NCBI GenBank assembly: GCA_030710605.1
Contig: CP092877.1
Coordinates: 40,160,406-40,224,405 of the forward strand
From: Cordylochernes scorpioides
Taxonomy: Eukaryota; Arthropoda; Arachnida; Pseudoscorpiones; Chernetidae
DNA: 64,000 nt
Direction of reading: 5' to 3'
Below are positions 21,770 through 32,949 of this stretch, piece after piece. Under the pieces are notes generated by a model. The model was not told the DNA's origin. It made no database searches and saw only the letters and a list, made by a program, of their open reading frames with translations. A program made the translations under genes and the position numbers. The first letter of the stretch is position 1; every line of letters starts with the position of its first letter.

Positions 21770-22060
21770 TTTCTTTTATTTTGAGGTTTTGTAATCTTTC
21801 GAGCAATTTTCTGCTTTGAAATGGGCAAATAATTTTTTTTTACAATATCTAAATGATCTTTGTACAAAACTAATTGAAAAAAGTGTTATCGAAATAGTTA
21901 AATTAAAATAAACCTTTTACCTGAATTCTATTTTCCCCTTTCAAATAATTTCCGGGTAACTCTTGTTCATATAATGGATTATTTTTCTAATCTGAAAAGT
22001 TCAGGTTCCTAATATTATTGTTTCTCTCTTTTTTAAAATTATTTTTCCCTTGTATAATAT
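21770..22060 (-). repeat. Hammerhead-like hairpin element, family 3 (fragment)
   Basis: Contains TTGCTCGAAAGATTAC on the minus strand (21789-21804), and the flanking CTTTCAAATAATTTCCGGGTAACTCTTG resembles 37260-37300. The CUGUUGA strand is mostly lost. Confidence 0.5.
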
Positions 22061-22282
22061 GTTTATAACTGTTTATGTTTAAAAATGTAAATTGACACAA
22101 TTATCCCTAGCCGGGATATCGCGTTTTGTGTTGAAATAAAAAAATAAATGTTCATATAAGAAGGTTTTATCTTGATCATGTCTGAACAAATTGTATAGAC
22201 TCATGTCAATAAGCACCCCATGTACTGTTGAGAATTGTCGTGCTAAGATCAAAGCCTAGTATCTATATTCTTGTCTTACACC

Positions 22283-22645
22283 GCCGACCGGCCCTGCATA
22301 TGCGACCGCCCCTGACGCTGTCGTGTGATTGTGGCATTGTACCCTGGAACACTGAGCATTGCGGTCTGTCTGCTCTCTCCACGGTCACCCTTGGACTCAA
22401 TACTATTGGACCCGTCTCTGCCTCCCCCTGATCTCCGCGGATCACCGCCCTGCCCCCCCCCTGATCCTCCTCTACATCCCGGCTCTCCTGGCCTCACCCG
22501 GCGATGATCCCCTGGCCACCCATCCCCAGGCCCCACCAACAGTGCAATGTATATAGTGCTTTATATATATTCTGATATATGCGTCCATCGGGGCTCAAAA
22601 ATCATCCATTATGATTAGCAGCCCCGTAAATAAAGATACTTCCTC
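22283..22645 (+). mobile_element. LINE 3' copy, 363 bp, with 13-bp target duplication
   Basis: Perfect direct repeat CTTGTCTTACACC at 22270-22282 and 22646-22658. A frame at the start reads LSCDCGIVPWNTEH, a LINE C-terminal knuckle, followed by a C-rich 3' UTR ending CCCCGTAAATAAAGATAC. It is the longest of three copies (also 10293-10463 and 11351-11421) and defines the family's 3' end. Confidence 0.85.
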
Positions 22646-22659
22646 CTTGTCTTACACCA

Positions 22660-23030
22660 TGGTATATAGGTTGGGTATTCGCCTAATTCGAATTTTAAAG
22701 AAAAGATGCTTAAGAAAATAGTTTTTATGCATTTTAAAAACTGAAATTTATATCTGATTCGCAGAGAGAGTTAAAGGAACTAAGGAATCATTTTCAAAGA
22801 ATTTCTCTTTATTGTTTGAAATAGTAAGTTTTCACATAGCTTATCAGGCCATTAGATCCGTAAATAGACGTACAATATGAAAAATAGAGGTAATTTAAAT
22901 ATATAAAAACACCAAGCGTTGATTCTTTCAGAAATTGATTTAAAATGAGAATAGCCAAATCACCAATTATACATATATATAGTAATATATGTCAATATAC
23001 TCTAGAATTTCATTTGTACCATTATTATAA
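22660..23030. other. Interval without a recognised gene
   Basis: AT-rich; nothing recognised. Confidence 0.5.
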
Positions 23031-23033
23031 AAA

Positions 23034-23376
23034 TGTAACAGCCCTAATATGTAGATACAATTCAACACGCCAGTTTGGCCATCATGTAATACAAATTAAA
23101 GCAATAAAGTTTTATTGAGAGTCCGCCGCACCCAAGACAGGAAAAAGGTTTTCGATATAAGAAATCGTTAGTTAGTTTTACGTTCGCTACCCTCCCGCCT
23201 ACAAACGGCCGGATGACAACAGAACATCAATCATGTAGATTACACCCTCCTGGACCTTATCTACGTATTCGGCCATGGCCTCTCTCTGAGGTGACATCCA
23301 ACCTTCCTCGTCCTTTGTGTTGCCCATTGACGCTGAAACCACTGTGGCCCATGACTGCATAGTACCTGCCTACCAC
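23034..23376 (-). repeat. LTR-like dispersed repeat overlapping the last exon of gene A
   Basis: Starts TGTAACAGCC on the plus strand and shares CGCCAGTTTGGCCATCATGT, GACAGGA and a long block (GGTGACATCCAACC...CTACCAC) with 44080-44404. The part between 23199 and 23285 hardly matches that copy. It contains an AATAAA on the minus strand (23116-23111). Confidence 0.65.
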
Positions 23377-24280
23377 ATATATATATTGCACGATTTGAGG
23401 ATTCATTGGCCTAATGAAGCGATACCGTGTGCAAGAGAGTTTGATTTTGGAAACATTTTTTTAAACAAATCGTTCCTTAGTTTTTCAAGTATCTGAATCA
23501 ACTTACCATGTGCTGGAACATCTCATTGTCAACGCAGTTAAAGAACTGAAACACACAATGCCAAATCATTTTTATATGTATTTTTTTTTTTTTAGATTAA
23601 AAAAAAAAATAGGTTTTATGAAAATAATAAGAAAAAAAGGCATCGCCTGATCGTGCAAATAAAAGTTGCTGATGGCTTATACAATCTGTCGGAATAAATA
23701 TCAATTCTTCGTGTTGATTTAAAAATATATTTTATAATTAATATTTATTCCGACAGATTTCGCAAGTCATCAGTAAAATTTAGTAGCAAGATCCAGGAGA
23801 TGCCTTTTTAAAATTAATTTATCCACCCGATTCCAGCACAATTTCCTTTTAAACTATTTTTTTCACTTTGTGAATAGAGTTTAAATTAATAACAATGTTT
23901 TAGAACATAGATTAATACATTAACACAAAGCATTGTATTATGTATAAAAGAGACATTCGCGCTTTTAAATCCTTTTATTTTATATGTATAGATTAATACA
24001 TGTATAACCGAGATTTATTATATATAAATAATTATTTATGAAGGAAAATGAATATATATGTCTCAAATGTCTTGTGCTATAATGGTGAAACTACAAATTC
24101 CAACTTTACCTCCAGGCCTTTATCCTTATCTTCACACACGTAGGTTTTGAGCTCTTCGAAGGTCTTCACTTTTTCAGCACAGTCGTGGATAATACTTTGA
24201 ACCTGAATCAAACATTTGAGTTATATAGCAAATAATTACATGTAAGTGTAGAGAAACAGGGTACGTTGATATTTATAACT

Positions 24281-24335
<55 letters not shown>

Positions 24336-27300
24336 CCAAATATCACGGAGCAAGCTAAATAAACGTTTAAATAAAGAAGGCATATCCTGACCAAAAGCAC
24401 ATAGGCTTTTTAGATGGCAGAGCGCCATCTAATGGAACAGAAATCAACTAAACATTGATTTAACTAGGGAATTCAGGAACAGGAAAATGAATGTTTGGTT
24501 GATTGTGGTACATTTTATTTGGCGCCATTTTGTAGTTACATCAGGCTTGTTGTTTATTGCTGTTTCTTCATGCACATAGTTTATATACAACATATATAGT
24601 ACGGCATATACGTATATACTAGTAAGAATGGCCCCACCTTTCTATGGCGTTCAGGCTTTGTTCCTGATAATCTATACTCAAGAGTGCTCCATAATTCCAT
24701 GTAACATGCTCCGAATTGGTACACAACTTTATATAGATCATATTCTACCATTTTGAAGAAGAACATTGCTTGATACTCTGAATCTCTTTCATTGAGGTTA
24801 TATTACTACACGGTTTTAGAAGCTTATGCTTATAGCTTCCATAAACATATTTATATACGGTATTGCTTAGTAAATTTTGAATAAATAAGAAATTATAGTT
24901 TAATATGCCATAATAGAGTTGTCTGAAGATTAAACTCGCGACACCATTGGGGGAGGTTCACCATATCACTTCATTCCTTTGTTTATTATTATTATTACAG
25001 TATAAAGCTTATTATAATCACGATGCATTATAAAGCTTTTAGAGGTAGGTTTTTATCATAAAAAAGAAGTATTTATATAAATTTTGTATTAAAAATAATT
25101 TCGAAAAAAATACTCACTTCATCTGGTAAAGTTTTGTACGCTGTTTCATAAGCCTTCAGTCTGCAGGTATCATCTAGATGGGACATACAGGAATGAATTA
25201 ATTATAAGTCAATATAGCGCGCCATTCATATATAATAAATAAAACTTTTAGATCACGAAGATGTTTTTTTTTCACATTAAACAAACTTCTATTGCCCTTA
25301 CTGCGATGAAAACTAGTGAGAGGGCTTGTGGTGAACCCTCTCAGCGGTTTCGCCAATTTAATCCATCAGACCATAAATCTCTTATAAAATCTTATCTCTC
25401 TCCATACATTAATGACAAAAACATTTAAAATTACAAAATATTTCCTCACAATGAGTTTCTTTTTATTTTAAAAAGCTAGCTTTCAAGCGAAAATCGCTCT
25501 TCAACAGGCTTTTAAAATATCGACTATTTCTATCAAGAAATATTTACAAATAAAAACGCGCGCAGCGTGAATATTTACAACTGAAATTTACACTGGACAT
25601 CAAGAGTAAACATACACATAGATAAGCAAAATGAACAATACAGTAGTGATCTGGAAGAGAGATTATACTGCCGAAATGTTGAGAGGTTTCACCACATTTG
25701 AGGGATGGCCAAACTCTCACAAAAATTTCCCAAGATTTTCCAATTGTTAATAACCATAGAAATAGCTCTAATATATATTTAAATATAGAAAATACCATTT
25801 ACAATCAGAAAACTTTCAATTGTTAATAACCATAGGAATAGCTCTAATAAACATTTTAATATAGAAAAATTATTATCATTAACAATCTGATATATGGCGC
25901 TATATATGTCCTGTTCAATAGTGTGAAAATATATTGAATAAATTGAGATAAGAAAGTAATCAACATATCAGAATATTGTAGGAGATTTCAAAGGGGGGGT
26001 CGATAGAATCAAATTTAACAACTTAAGCCTCTTTATCACAATGACCATAATGCAAATTAATTCAAGGAAGAAACGTACAAAAACTAAATATTTAATATCA
26101 GACACAGGATTGGATGTTGGATTCAAAGCTAGGCTTATCCATTGAGATATCAACCAATCAAAAGAGAAGTTAAATCCAGGCTTATAGTACAGGCCACATC
26201 AGACTAATCACACACATGTGCGGAATTGCCTTTTTTTAACGCATAGCTAATTGTCTTCTATTGATTTATTGAAAAATGGACTGTCAAATATTATGGAACA
26301 AACTGTTGAAACCTAAGAACACAAAGTGTACTCTGTGCAATAGTGAATTTAGCCATGACTTTCCACACTACATGTTTTATTGTCCGGCACTGGAAGAGGA
26401 GAGAGAAATTCTCTGTCAAAATATTGGTTATGAAAACAATTCGCCATATGTTCTAATGCCAAAAGTATTGAAAAATAACCCAATGTATTATCTTTCACAA
26501 ATTCTGTAAAACAGCACAGACAATAGGAGCAACACAGCTTATGGATCCAATTTGAAGAAATATCAATGTTAATCTCCACTTTCTGTAGATAACTGCTATG
26601 TTTACTTCTGTTACCCATCTGGGATAAATCCTGTATGGGATGAGTGTCCTTAATAAAGGCTTTTTGTTGTTGTTTTTATGGAATAAACCTGAATCAACGT
26701 TTAGTTTATATTTATTCTGATAGATGTCACTGTGCCGTCTAAAAATGCTTATTTGAGCGGTCAGGATATACCCCCCTTTTTTATCCTCATATATATTTAT
26801 AATAACAGAGATTAAATAAAGCGCCTCCAATTAATACTAAATGGGCTCATAGTGAGGATTCCATTCTCCAACCTATTGGAGTCTCCAGAGATAAATTCAT
26901 CCCAGTCCATTTATATAACATATAGTATGGAGCAGCTTGATTGTGTGCAATTGAGTCGATGGAATCATCAAATCTTTCATTTAATTCCATTTATATTGAA
27001 GAAAGACCAACAGCTTCCTATCCAGAACATTGTGTAATTTTCACCAAGATGACATTCGTTGACTTCCAATTCATTATACGCAATAAAATCCGGAAGAGTT
27101 TTATATCCATAACCTGGTGCGATTTGCAACAAAGGATTCCATCATTAGAAAATACTTTTGACATCAAATAATTGTACATATCAAAAGACAAGAGAGTTCG
27201 ATATACATAACTTGGTGGAATTTAACCAAGGAGTGAGTATTCTAAGAGATGGTGTGACAACTTACTGCAAGAAATCTCGATAAGTCCATGGACCGCCAGT

Positions 27301-27383
27301 TTCTTCTTCTCGTCCAGCTCCGGAGTGGCGGTGGCCAGTCCAGTCAGGGAGCAGGCAGTGATCAGCAGGAGGGTGAGAGACAT
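23199..27383 (-). CDS. Gene A: small secreted cysteine-bearing protein, five exons
   Basis: Exons on the minus strand: 27266-27383, 25118-25173, 24110-24202, 23507-23545 and 23199-23285, all with GT-AG introns; total 130 codons plus stop. A signal peptide of about 19 residues (MSLTLLLITACSLTG...) precedes TPELDEKKK. Cysteines at 39, 43, 66, 81 and 93 follow C-x3-C-x22-C-x14-C-x11-C, and the rest looks helical. The first three exons match genes B and C in length and phase; the last two differ from gene B. Exon 5 is an open reading frame after a good acceptor but lies in a dispersed repeat, so it is the least certain. A TATA-like box is 39 bp upstream and AATAAA about 85 bp after the stop. The family is not recognised. 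The C-x3-C pattern recalls odorant-binding-like proteins, but the first OBP cysteine is missing. Confidence 0.85.
23638..23812. repeat. Foldback arms of the GGCATCTCCT/ATCGTGCA subtype
   Basis: AAAAAGGCATCGCCTGATCGTGCAA... and the inverse ...CAAGATCCAGGAGATGCCTTTTT enclose TCTGTCGGAATAAATATCAA palindromic text. Same arms as 43115-43255 and 62838-63210. No ribozyme core remains here. Confidence 0.65.
24285..24333. repeat. (TA)24 simple repeat in gene A intron 3-upstream region
   Basis: Continuous AT dinucleotides, directly beside a family 1 foldback arm at 24375. It lies in intron 2 of gene A. Confidence 0.9.
24370..24475 (+). repeat. Truncated family 1 arm
   Basis: GGCATATCCTGACCAAAAGC followed by the GATGGCAGAGCGCCATCTAA block and AACAGAAATCAACTAAACAT. 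Ends before the ribozyme position. Confidence 0.65.
25280..25375 (-). repeat. MITE-X copy in gene A intron 2 side
   Basis: Reverse of the text CAGACCGC...AATTGGCGAAACCGCTGAG / AGGGTTCACCACAAG...CATCGCAGTAAGGGCAATAG seen in about nine places in the window. It lies in intron 1 of gene A. Confidence 0.6.
25478..25508 (-). ncRNA. Hammerhead-like hairpin, family 3
   Basis: Minus strand: CCTGTTGAA, then AGCG-ATTTT-CGCT, then T GAAA GCTAGC. Layout CUGUUGA / stem II / GAAA / palindrome AGCT matches 36938-36973 and 37187-37224. The sixth core base is U where hammerheads have A. Confidence 0.45.
26276..26690 (+). pseudogene. LINE ORF2 C-terminus with TTG-tailed 3' end
   Basis: Encodes KCTLCNSEFSHDFPHYMFYC then PALEEEREIL, the LINE C-terminal knuckle, and stops at 26507. 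The 3' UTR ends TGGGATAAATCCTGTATGGG / ATGAG...CCTTAATAAAGGCTTTTTG with a TTG tail. The same 3' end belongs to the longer copy at 34723-36100. Confidence 0.78.
26700..27260. other. Gene A intron 1 sequence, one foldback end
   Basis: A TCAGGATATACCCCCC end of the family 1 type occurs at about 26759. The remainder has no recognised feature. Confidence 0.45.
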
Positions 27384-27413
27384 GGTACTATGGTTCTCAC
27401 CTCATGAACATCC

Positions 27414-27422
27414 CATAATATA
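27414..27422 (-). promoter_or_regulatory. TATA-like box of gene A
   Basis: The minus strand reads TATATTATG about 39 bp before the ATG at 27383. Genes B and C have TATA elements at the same distance. Just upstream (27436-27452) the text CCCAGTTTCCTCT resembles CCAATTTCCTCT before gene B. Confidence 0.5.
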
Positions 27423-27929
27423 CGGCAGTCACGAGAGGAAACTGGGATTGACCTAGTTTCCTAACAATGGATCTTTGTTGACCCCTGATTCAGGTGAAAG
27501 GCTGATTCGAGGATGTGCAAGGTTTTCCCCTTTTTTATCAAATGTTAAATAGTGCGAAGGACACCTCTTGAAATCCCTAGGTTATCAGGGTCTTGTGGTC
27601 CATAGGCCATGCAGGCAAGCATTTTATATTTATGCTCATTCTATTTTTTTTTTCTAATTTCCCGTTAAACCAGGATAAAATGACCTTCCATCTAATATTG
27701 AATGACCGCGAAACCTTTGTGTGTGATTAAATATATAATTATAAATGAAATCACGAATCTTTATTTTATACATAAAGGAATTACTTATAAATAATTGTAT
27801 CGGGCAATGCTCTTCCGCAAATTTCTCTAAGCAAATATTTATATGTAATTATACTGTCTTAAAAGCTTGTATCCATAGTTTGTTGAATTCTTTTTCTATT
27901 ATTCTACTCAACAATGTAGCATATAGATC

Positions 27930-28240
27930 TGAGAAGGAGGTCTGGTAGAATGAATTGGCGAACCGCTGGGAGGGTTTACCACTGATAAGCTAAGCACTCC
28001 CAATATTCTTTTCATCGAAGTAAGGACAGTAGAAGTTTTTTTTTATGTGTAAAATAAACATTCGTGCCTTAATGCTTTCAATTTCTTATATATAGGTGGA
28101 GCGTTATTGCCTTATAAATATAATATTACTGCAATGAGATAACAATATTGGGAGAGTCTGACTCATTGGTGATGATTTTGCATCAGCTGTTTCGCCAATT
28201 TAGCCTACCAGACCACGCTACTTATGTCTTGAGGTTGTTA
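27930..28240. repeat. MITE-X, two facing copies
   Basis: 27935-28050 (GGTCTGGTAGAATGAATTGG...GTAGAAG) and, reversed, 28150-28225 (CTCATTGGTGATGATTTTGC...TTTCGCCAATTTAG...CAGACCAC). Confidence 0.55.
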
Positions 28241-28309
28241 TGCTTATAATAGTTGGTTGCACTTTATAAGAATTCTTTGGGAAGGTATTTGACGAAATTA
28301 TGAACTTGG

Positions 28310-28590
28310 TATTCAGGGAAATATTAATAGCAACTAACACACATAATCATGGTCAAAACTAAAAGAAGTTTTACCTTTTAGCATGTATATCGGGATTCAG
28401 ACAATATATCTGAAAGATATTTGATACACAGTGATTTTATTGAAGACCACGAGATAACCAAGTGTAAACAAAATTGCCTCTGTTTGCTTAAAAAAAAAAA
28501 AAAAACAGACACCGGCTCCTCAAAGACTTTACAATTCCTCAAATTTTGTCCTTGAGTGTATATTCACAAATAAATCTATGAACCATTGCT
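28310..28590. repeat. Dispersed repeat shared with 33165-33385
   Basis: Shared text includes AAGTTTTACCTTTTAGCATG, GGAATTCAGACAATA-type and AAATTGCCTCTGTNTNCTTAA. Two copies in the same orientation 4.9 kb apart. No coding content. Confidence 0.6.
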
Positions 28591-29104
28591 CTTCAAAGAA
28601 TAATTTACAAAAATGCCTATGCACCATCAACTTAATAAAGGTTTCAGAGAACTATATACGATTTGAAGCAATTTAGTGTTTTCCTAAATAAAACAATTTC
28701 ATATAAAGCCCCTAATCCAACGAAAACGAATTTTGGTAGAGTTATGTTAACCCCGAATTTTTATAATAATATATTTTGCTTATACGAAGCGTCTATTTTT
28801 CTTATACGAGGGGATCCCAAAATAATATGCATTAAAAAGTAAGACTGTCTACATCGCCTGCGGCTCCAGCAATCTGTCGGAATACCTTTTTCTTAATTTA
28901 TCTTCGCTATTTAACACATAATTTTTGTGCTAAAAATATTGACAATTAGAAAATTAAGAAATAGAATCTACAGAATGACACAGCAATTTATTTATGATGC
29001 AAAAACAAATCAACATAAAATACTAAAGAGACAATGAAGGAAGTTTACAGAATAGCAAAATATAACTATCAAAATTAAAACTCGCTTATAAAATAATAAA
29101 TGTT

Positions 29105-29460
29105 TGAGCTTTATATGACTCACAGCTTGCAAATATTGTAGATATTGACATGGATATGACGTGCCTCTGCCAAAGATTCCATTAGAGTCTTGCAACTTTG
29201 TTCCTAGTTGCTTCGCATCTTTTCATTTGAGGCGTGAAGAGCGGCTTCGGCGTCGTATCGTTTTCTTGTAGGGAGGTAAGTCTTTGACACGGCGGTGGAA
29301 TCCTGAGTCAATCTCGGAAAATGTAGATCACAACACCTAAGACCTCAAGGTTTTTTCAGCTATCTTCAGCCTGTCTTTCCTAATCTACCCAGCATCTCCA
29401 CCAAATGTCACGTAGAAAATTATCATAAATAAACTTCAGGATGATTAAGCAAATTATTTA
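29105..29460 (-). repeat. Dispersed repeat, uninterrupted copy of 11625-12245
   Basis: Matches the outer parts of 11625-12245 in reverse (GACGTGCCTCTGCCAAAGAT, GAAGAGCGGCTTCGGCGTCG, TGACACGGCGGTGG, CTTTCCTAAT). It supplies the empty-site comparison for the LINE insertions there. Confidence 0.6.
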
Positions 29461-29464
29461 TGCA

Positions 29465-31235
29465 TATGCATAAGCAAATCAACATTCATAAAATATATTA
29501 TTCATTGTAAATAACATAACCTAGGTTGTTCTTTTAGAGCGGCACCTAATAAAGTTGTTTTGGAACTGGAACATTCATAAAATAACAGAGAGGCAATGAG
29601 GAAAGTATACAGAGTAGAAAAGTATAAATATCAAAAATAATACTCTGTTCATACAATAATCAATATTTCGCTACAATATATTATCAGCGAAATTTCAAAT
29701 ATTCGAGAAGAATACTTTGCTTTGGTTTCATAACAACGATTCTGATGAAAACAATGTGTCTAACATACACGATAGATTCACTAATTGATGATCTTTCAAC
29801 AGCATAATGATTATTACCTGGCGTTCCGAAAAGTACTAATTGTTTAATTGAATGCACTCAAGGAACTGTCGGGGAATAACTCTTATTGCAATAAAAGGAA
29901 TAGTCGGATGGCAATGCTAAGAAGAGGCCAAAGGTGAAAGCAATGATTTTCTTTATTAAAGAGATATGGACTTGAGGAGGTTTCAGAAATAACGTCCTTC
30001 AACAGTCTGTAATACACAACACGCTCTGTTATATTACTCTTTATTCTTTAATAAATTATAGAATAAGATATAAAAAGATTAATTCAACTTTATTATTCGA
30101 AATATAAAAATTAACAACTCTAGTTGATACGAGCGTGTTTTTCGAAAAGTAATTCAGCTCCACGCGACAGGCAAATAATTCATCGCTTTCTCTCCTTCCC
30201 TTTCTTCTTTTATATTACAAGGTATATTACAGGCTGTAATTTACACACAGAGCCTTTATTAAGACCCCATTGGTCTTACGCAGATTCTCTAGAGTGTAGA
30301 CAATAATGATCAGGATGAGTGTTTTTTTTTATGTACAGTATTGCATGAAATGCAGTAAAAAGCATGGTCTAACAAAAGAAGAAAAAAGTTTTGAAGATTA
30401 ATTATCATTATTATAATGGAAAGAGTAATTTATCAGATTCGCTTTTGTTATAATTCTTCTGAAGAAAGTATATACAGATAAAGCAATATTGTCTTTCAGA
30501 CTTGATAGAAGAGAGTGCACGGTGAAGTTCAGGCGGCCTATCTCAGAAACAAGAGTTTCTCTCTCCGTCTTCAGAGATATACATTAAAGGCTGTAATATA
30601 CAAGAGGCTGTAATTCAAAACAGGCTGCTGTAATGCTGTACAGCCTATTGATGGAAGTTATTTTCTGAAATTTCGTCGCTTCTGAATTTGGTCTCTTCTT
30701 AGCTATACCTCTTATTTTGTAATCAAGTTTACTATGCAATAAATTGATAAAGAGGGATAAAGAGGGAGCAATCTTTCGAAATATTTTGAAAAAAAAAAGT
30801 TTTTTTTTTCTTTACAGATCCAGTACGCCCTTTTATATGAAAACCTCTTATTGTTTTTTTTTTTGCACATGTTGCATGTTGAGAAAGTATTGGTGATGCG
30901 TGTTACAAAAGCTGAATATATTTCTATATATGTAAACATGGGGAGTACTTACAGTGAAGCAGTCTCAACTTTCTTCCCCACCATAATTATTATGGACTGG
31001 TATACCGAAATGATATACTGACAGAATATGGAGTTGCAACAAGTTTTACAGAGAATGAATCGCGTATATTTCGTGAGATAATTGTTAAAGAAATGTAAGC
31101 AGGCGTGACAGGAAGAGCAGGTGTTGTAATACGTCTGACCTCATTGATTGTAGAGAATGGTTAGTGAAAAAAGAGAGATTTTATGCAATGGTAACGTCAT
31201 CCATTCATGGCGGTAGTTTCCTTATAGACAGGCGC
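29465..31235. other. Interval without a recognised gene
   Basis: AT-rich. Short direct repeats of GGCTGTAAT occur at 30232-30625. No exon of the secreted-protein family and no transposon ends were found. Confidence 0.45.
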
Positions 31236-31239
31236 TTTG

Positions 31240-31565
31240 TTCTAATTCATTCATAGGAAAGTGACGAGATAATTGAGAAATTTTTACTTTAGGAAAGTGA
31301 CGAGCTAATTGATAATTTCCCTTTATGAAAGTGATGATATATTTGAAATTCTCTCTCTATATAAAAGTGATAAAATATTTACAAGGTAATAAGACCAAAT
31401 CCAAATAAATTAATTATATGTGACGCTCAGTAACAACGCTGTTACCGAAACGTCACACTATTTATTTAGGTTTGGTTTTTACCTTGTAATTGTAATCTAT
31501 AATCCAAATTATACCTTATAATGATAAGGTATTTGAAATTTTCTCTATATATAAAAGTGATAAGA
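31240..31565. repeat. Degenerate minisatellite with a hairpin inside
   Basis: Repeated AAAGTGAC/TGA-GATA-TTTGAAATT units of 35-45 bp. At 31393-31482 a hairpin shows GTGACG-CTCA-GTAAC-AACGCT-GTTAC-CGAAA-CGTCAC, resembling the family 4 hammerhead-like hairpin at 59091 but lacking most of the core. Confidence 0.5.
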
Positions 31566-31567
31566 TA

Positions 31568-31740
31568 CAGTAGAACCTTCCTGTAAAGGACACCTAGTTG
31601 TAGAGCCAAAGTGTCCTTTAGGTAGAGGTGTCCTTTTACCGGAGAGTTGCCATATAGTGAAAATGGTAATTTTGCAAATGAAAACTATCCTTTGTAGAGA
31701 GGTGTCCTCTATCGAGAGTGTCCTCTCATGGAGTTTCTAA
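31568..31740. repeat. Pogo-like MITE
   Basis: Begins TA|CAGTAGAACCTTCCTGTAAAG with GGACACC / GGTGTCC inverted motifs inside. The start is nearly identical to the element at 63967. Confidence 0.6.
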
Positions 31741-31794
31741 TGTATTTGAAATTTTTTCTCTATATAAAAGTGAAGAAATAGTTTAAAATTTGAA

Positions 31795-32940
31795 TTAGCG
31801 TGCCTCGAGGCAGGATGGGGTATGGCATGGTGGGCCAGCCGTAGGGCGATGTCTGTATCGTGCCCTGAGAAGCAGTTGCGACCCAGGTCGGCCCAGGGGA
31901 TGGAGCGGGGCACATCCACTTGGGGGCCATCGTGCAGCCAGCTTTCTAACAGATGTAACCGTACCGAGTTCAGTGCCCGGCTTGCGCTCTGGGTTGGGAG
32001 ACGGGTAATGGGCGTCGCCGATCCCCGCAGGACGGTGGAGGACAGCGGATTTGTGTAAGGGCATGGCCTGGGAGTACATAAGCGTCGATAGCAGCTCTCT
32101 ATGGTTTTCCTGAAGATGGGCAGGACGATATTCATGAATTCTCAAGGGGCTGGAGGCTCGCCGGTGTCTTTTACAGTGAAATCTGCTACACTCAATGCCA
32201 TAGGTGATTCAGGCGGTGGAAGACTTTTTTGTAGATGATTACCAGATTGGCAGGGAGATGGTGGAATTCAAGTCCTTCATTCAGAAGGAAGGACTTCCTT
32301 TTACCAGTGATCCAGATGTAGCCGACACAGGACACCACTAGAGAACTAACCCGGAAATATGATTGCAAAATTGAGATGTCCTCCTTCCTCACTGCGATGG
32401 GCAGGTTCTCAATGATGATCTTCCCACCTTCCTTCTGTATGGGAATGCCCTGAGGAAGGTGTTGATGGTAAGCCTTTATTCTATCCGGCGCTCCACATTC
32501 TCAATGCTGTCCAGTCCGACTAAAATATGGCCGGATATTTTCATCAGCTGGTAGACGGTCCCTTCCTCAGCATCTCCTCCAAGTCCTTCATGTAGTACAC
32601 GGTATGAAGGTCCGCGCACCATTCGACATAGCAGCATTGGTCGAACGATGTTTCCGCCAATCTGGCTTTGTTTAAAATCTGATGCTCTCTGATGTTCTTG
32701 ACGAAGACCACGAAATCCCTAGTGTTTCTTTGTGGTCTGTCCAGTTACCTTTGGACTGCTGGCGTCCGACTTCGCGATCTTGGCTCACTGTCTTATAGCG
32801 TCAGATTCGTTCCTCTTTTGCTGGGTTGCGGAAATGAAAGGTGTGGAGTTCTCCTGTCCCGCGGTCTCTACCTTGAACCGCCCAATTTTTACGTTTCCTC
32901 GGCCTGATTTGCATCGCTGCCGCTCATCCTGAACGAATTT
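31795..32940 (-). pseudogene. GC-rich decayed coding relic, possibly retroelement ORF1/gag
   Basis: The minus strand has a run of broken reading frames with protein-like text, for example QGIPIQKEGGKIIIENLPIA then VRKEDISILQSYFRVSSLVV, WITGKRKSFLLNEG and LEFHHLPANLVIIYK, then a proline-rich part near 31800-32140. The layout recalls ORF1 proteins of LINEs, but no zinc knuckle was found and the assignment is a guess. Base composition is distinctly richer in G+C than the flanks. Confidence 0.35.
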
Positions 32941-32949
32941 ACAATTCCT

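Noticed and set aside
22228..22556. Several overlapping 60-87 codon open stretches on both strands
   Set aside because: They all fall in a GC-rich LINE 3' copy with clear 13-bp duplications. Only the knuckle-bearing frame has meaning.
23199..27383. Firm assignment of the secreted family to odorant-binding proteins
   Set aside because: C-x3-C and the next spacings are similar, but the first OBP cysteine is absent and the last cysteines do not fit. It remains an idea only.
31737..32145. A new arginine/proline-rich gene of 116-132 codons
   Set aside because: Overlapping frames in a GC-rich decayed relic, with no consistent start or splice sites.
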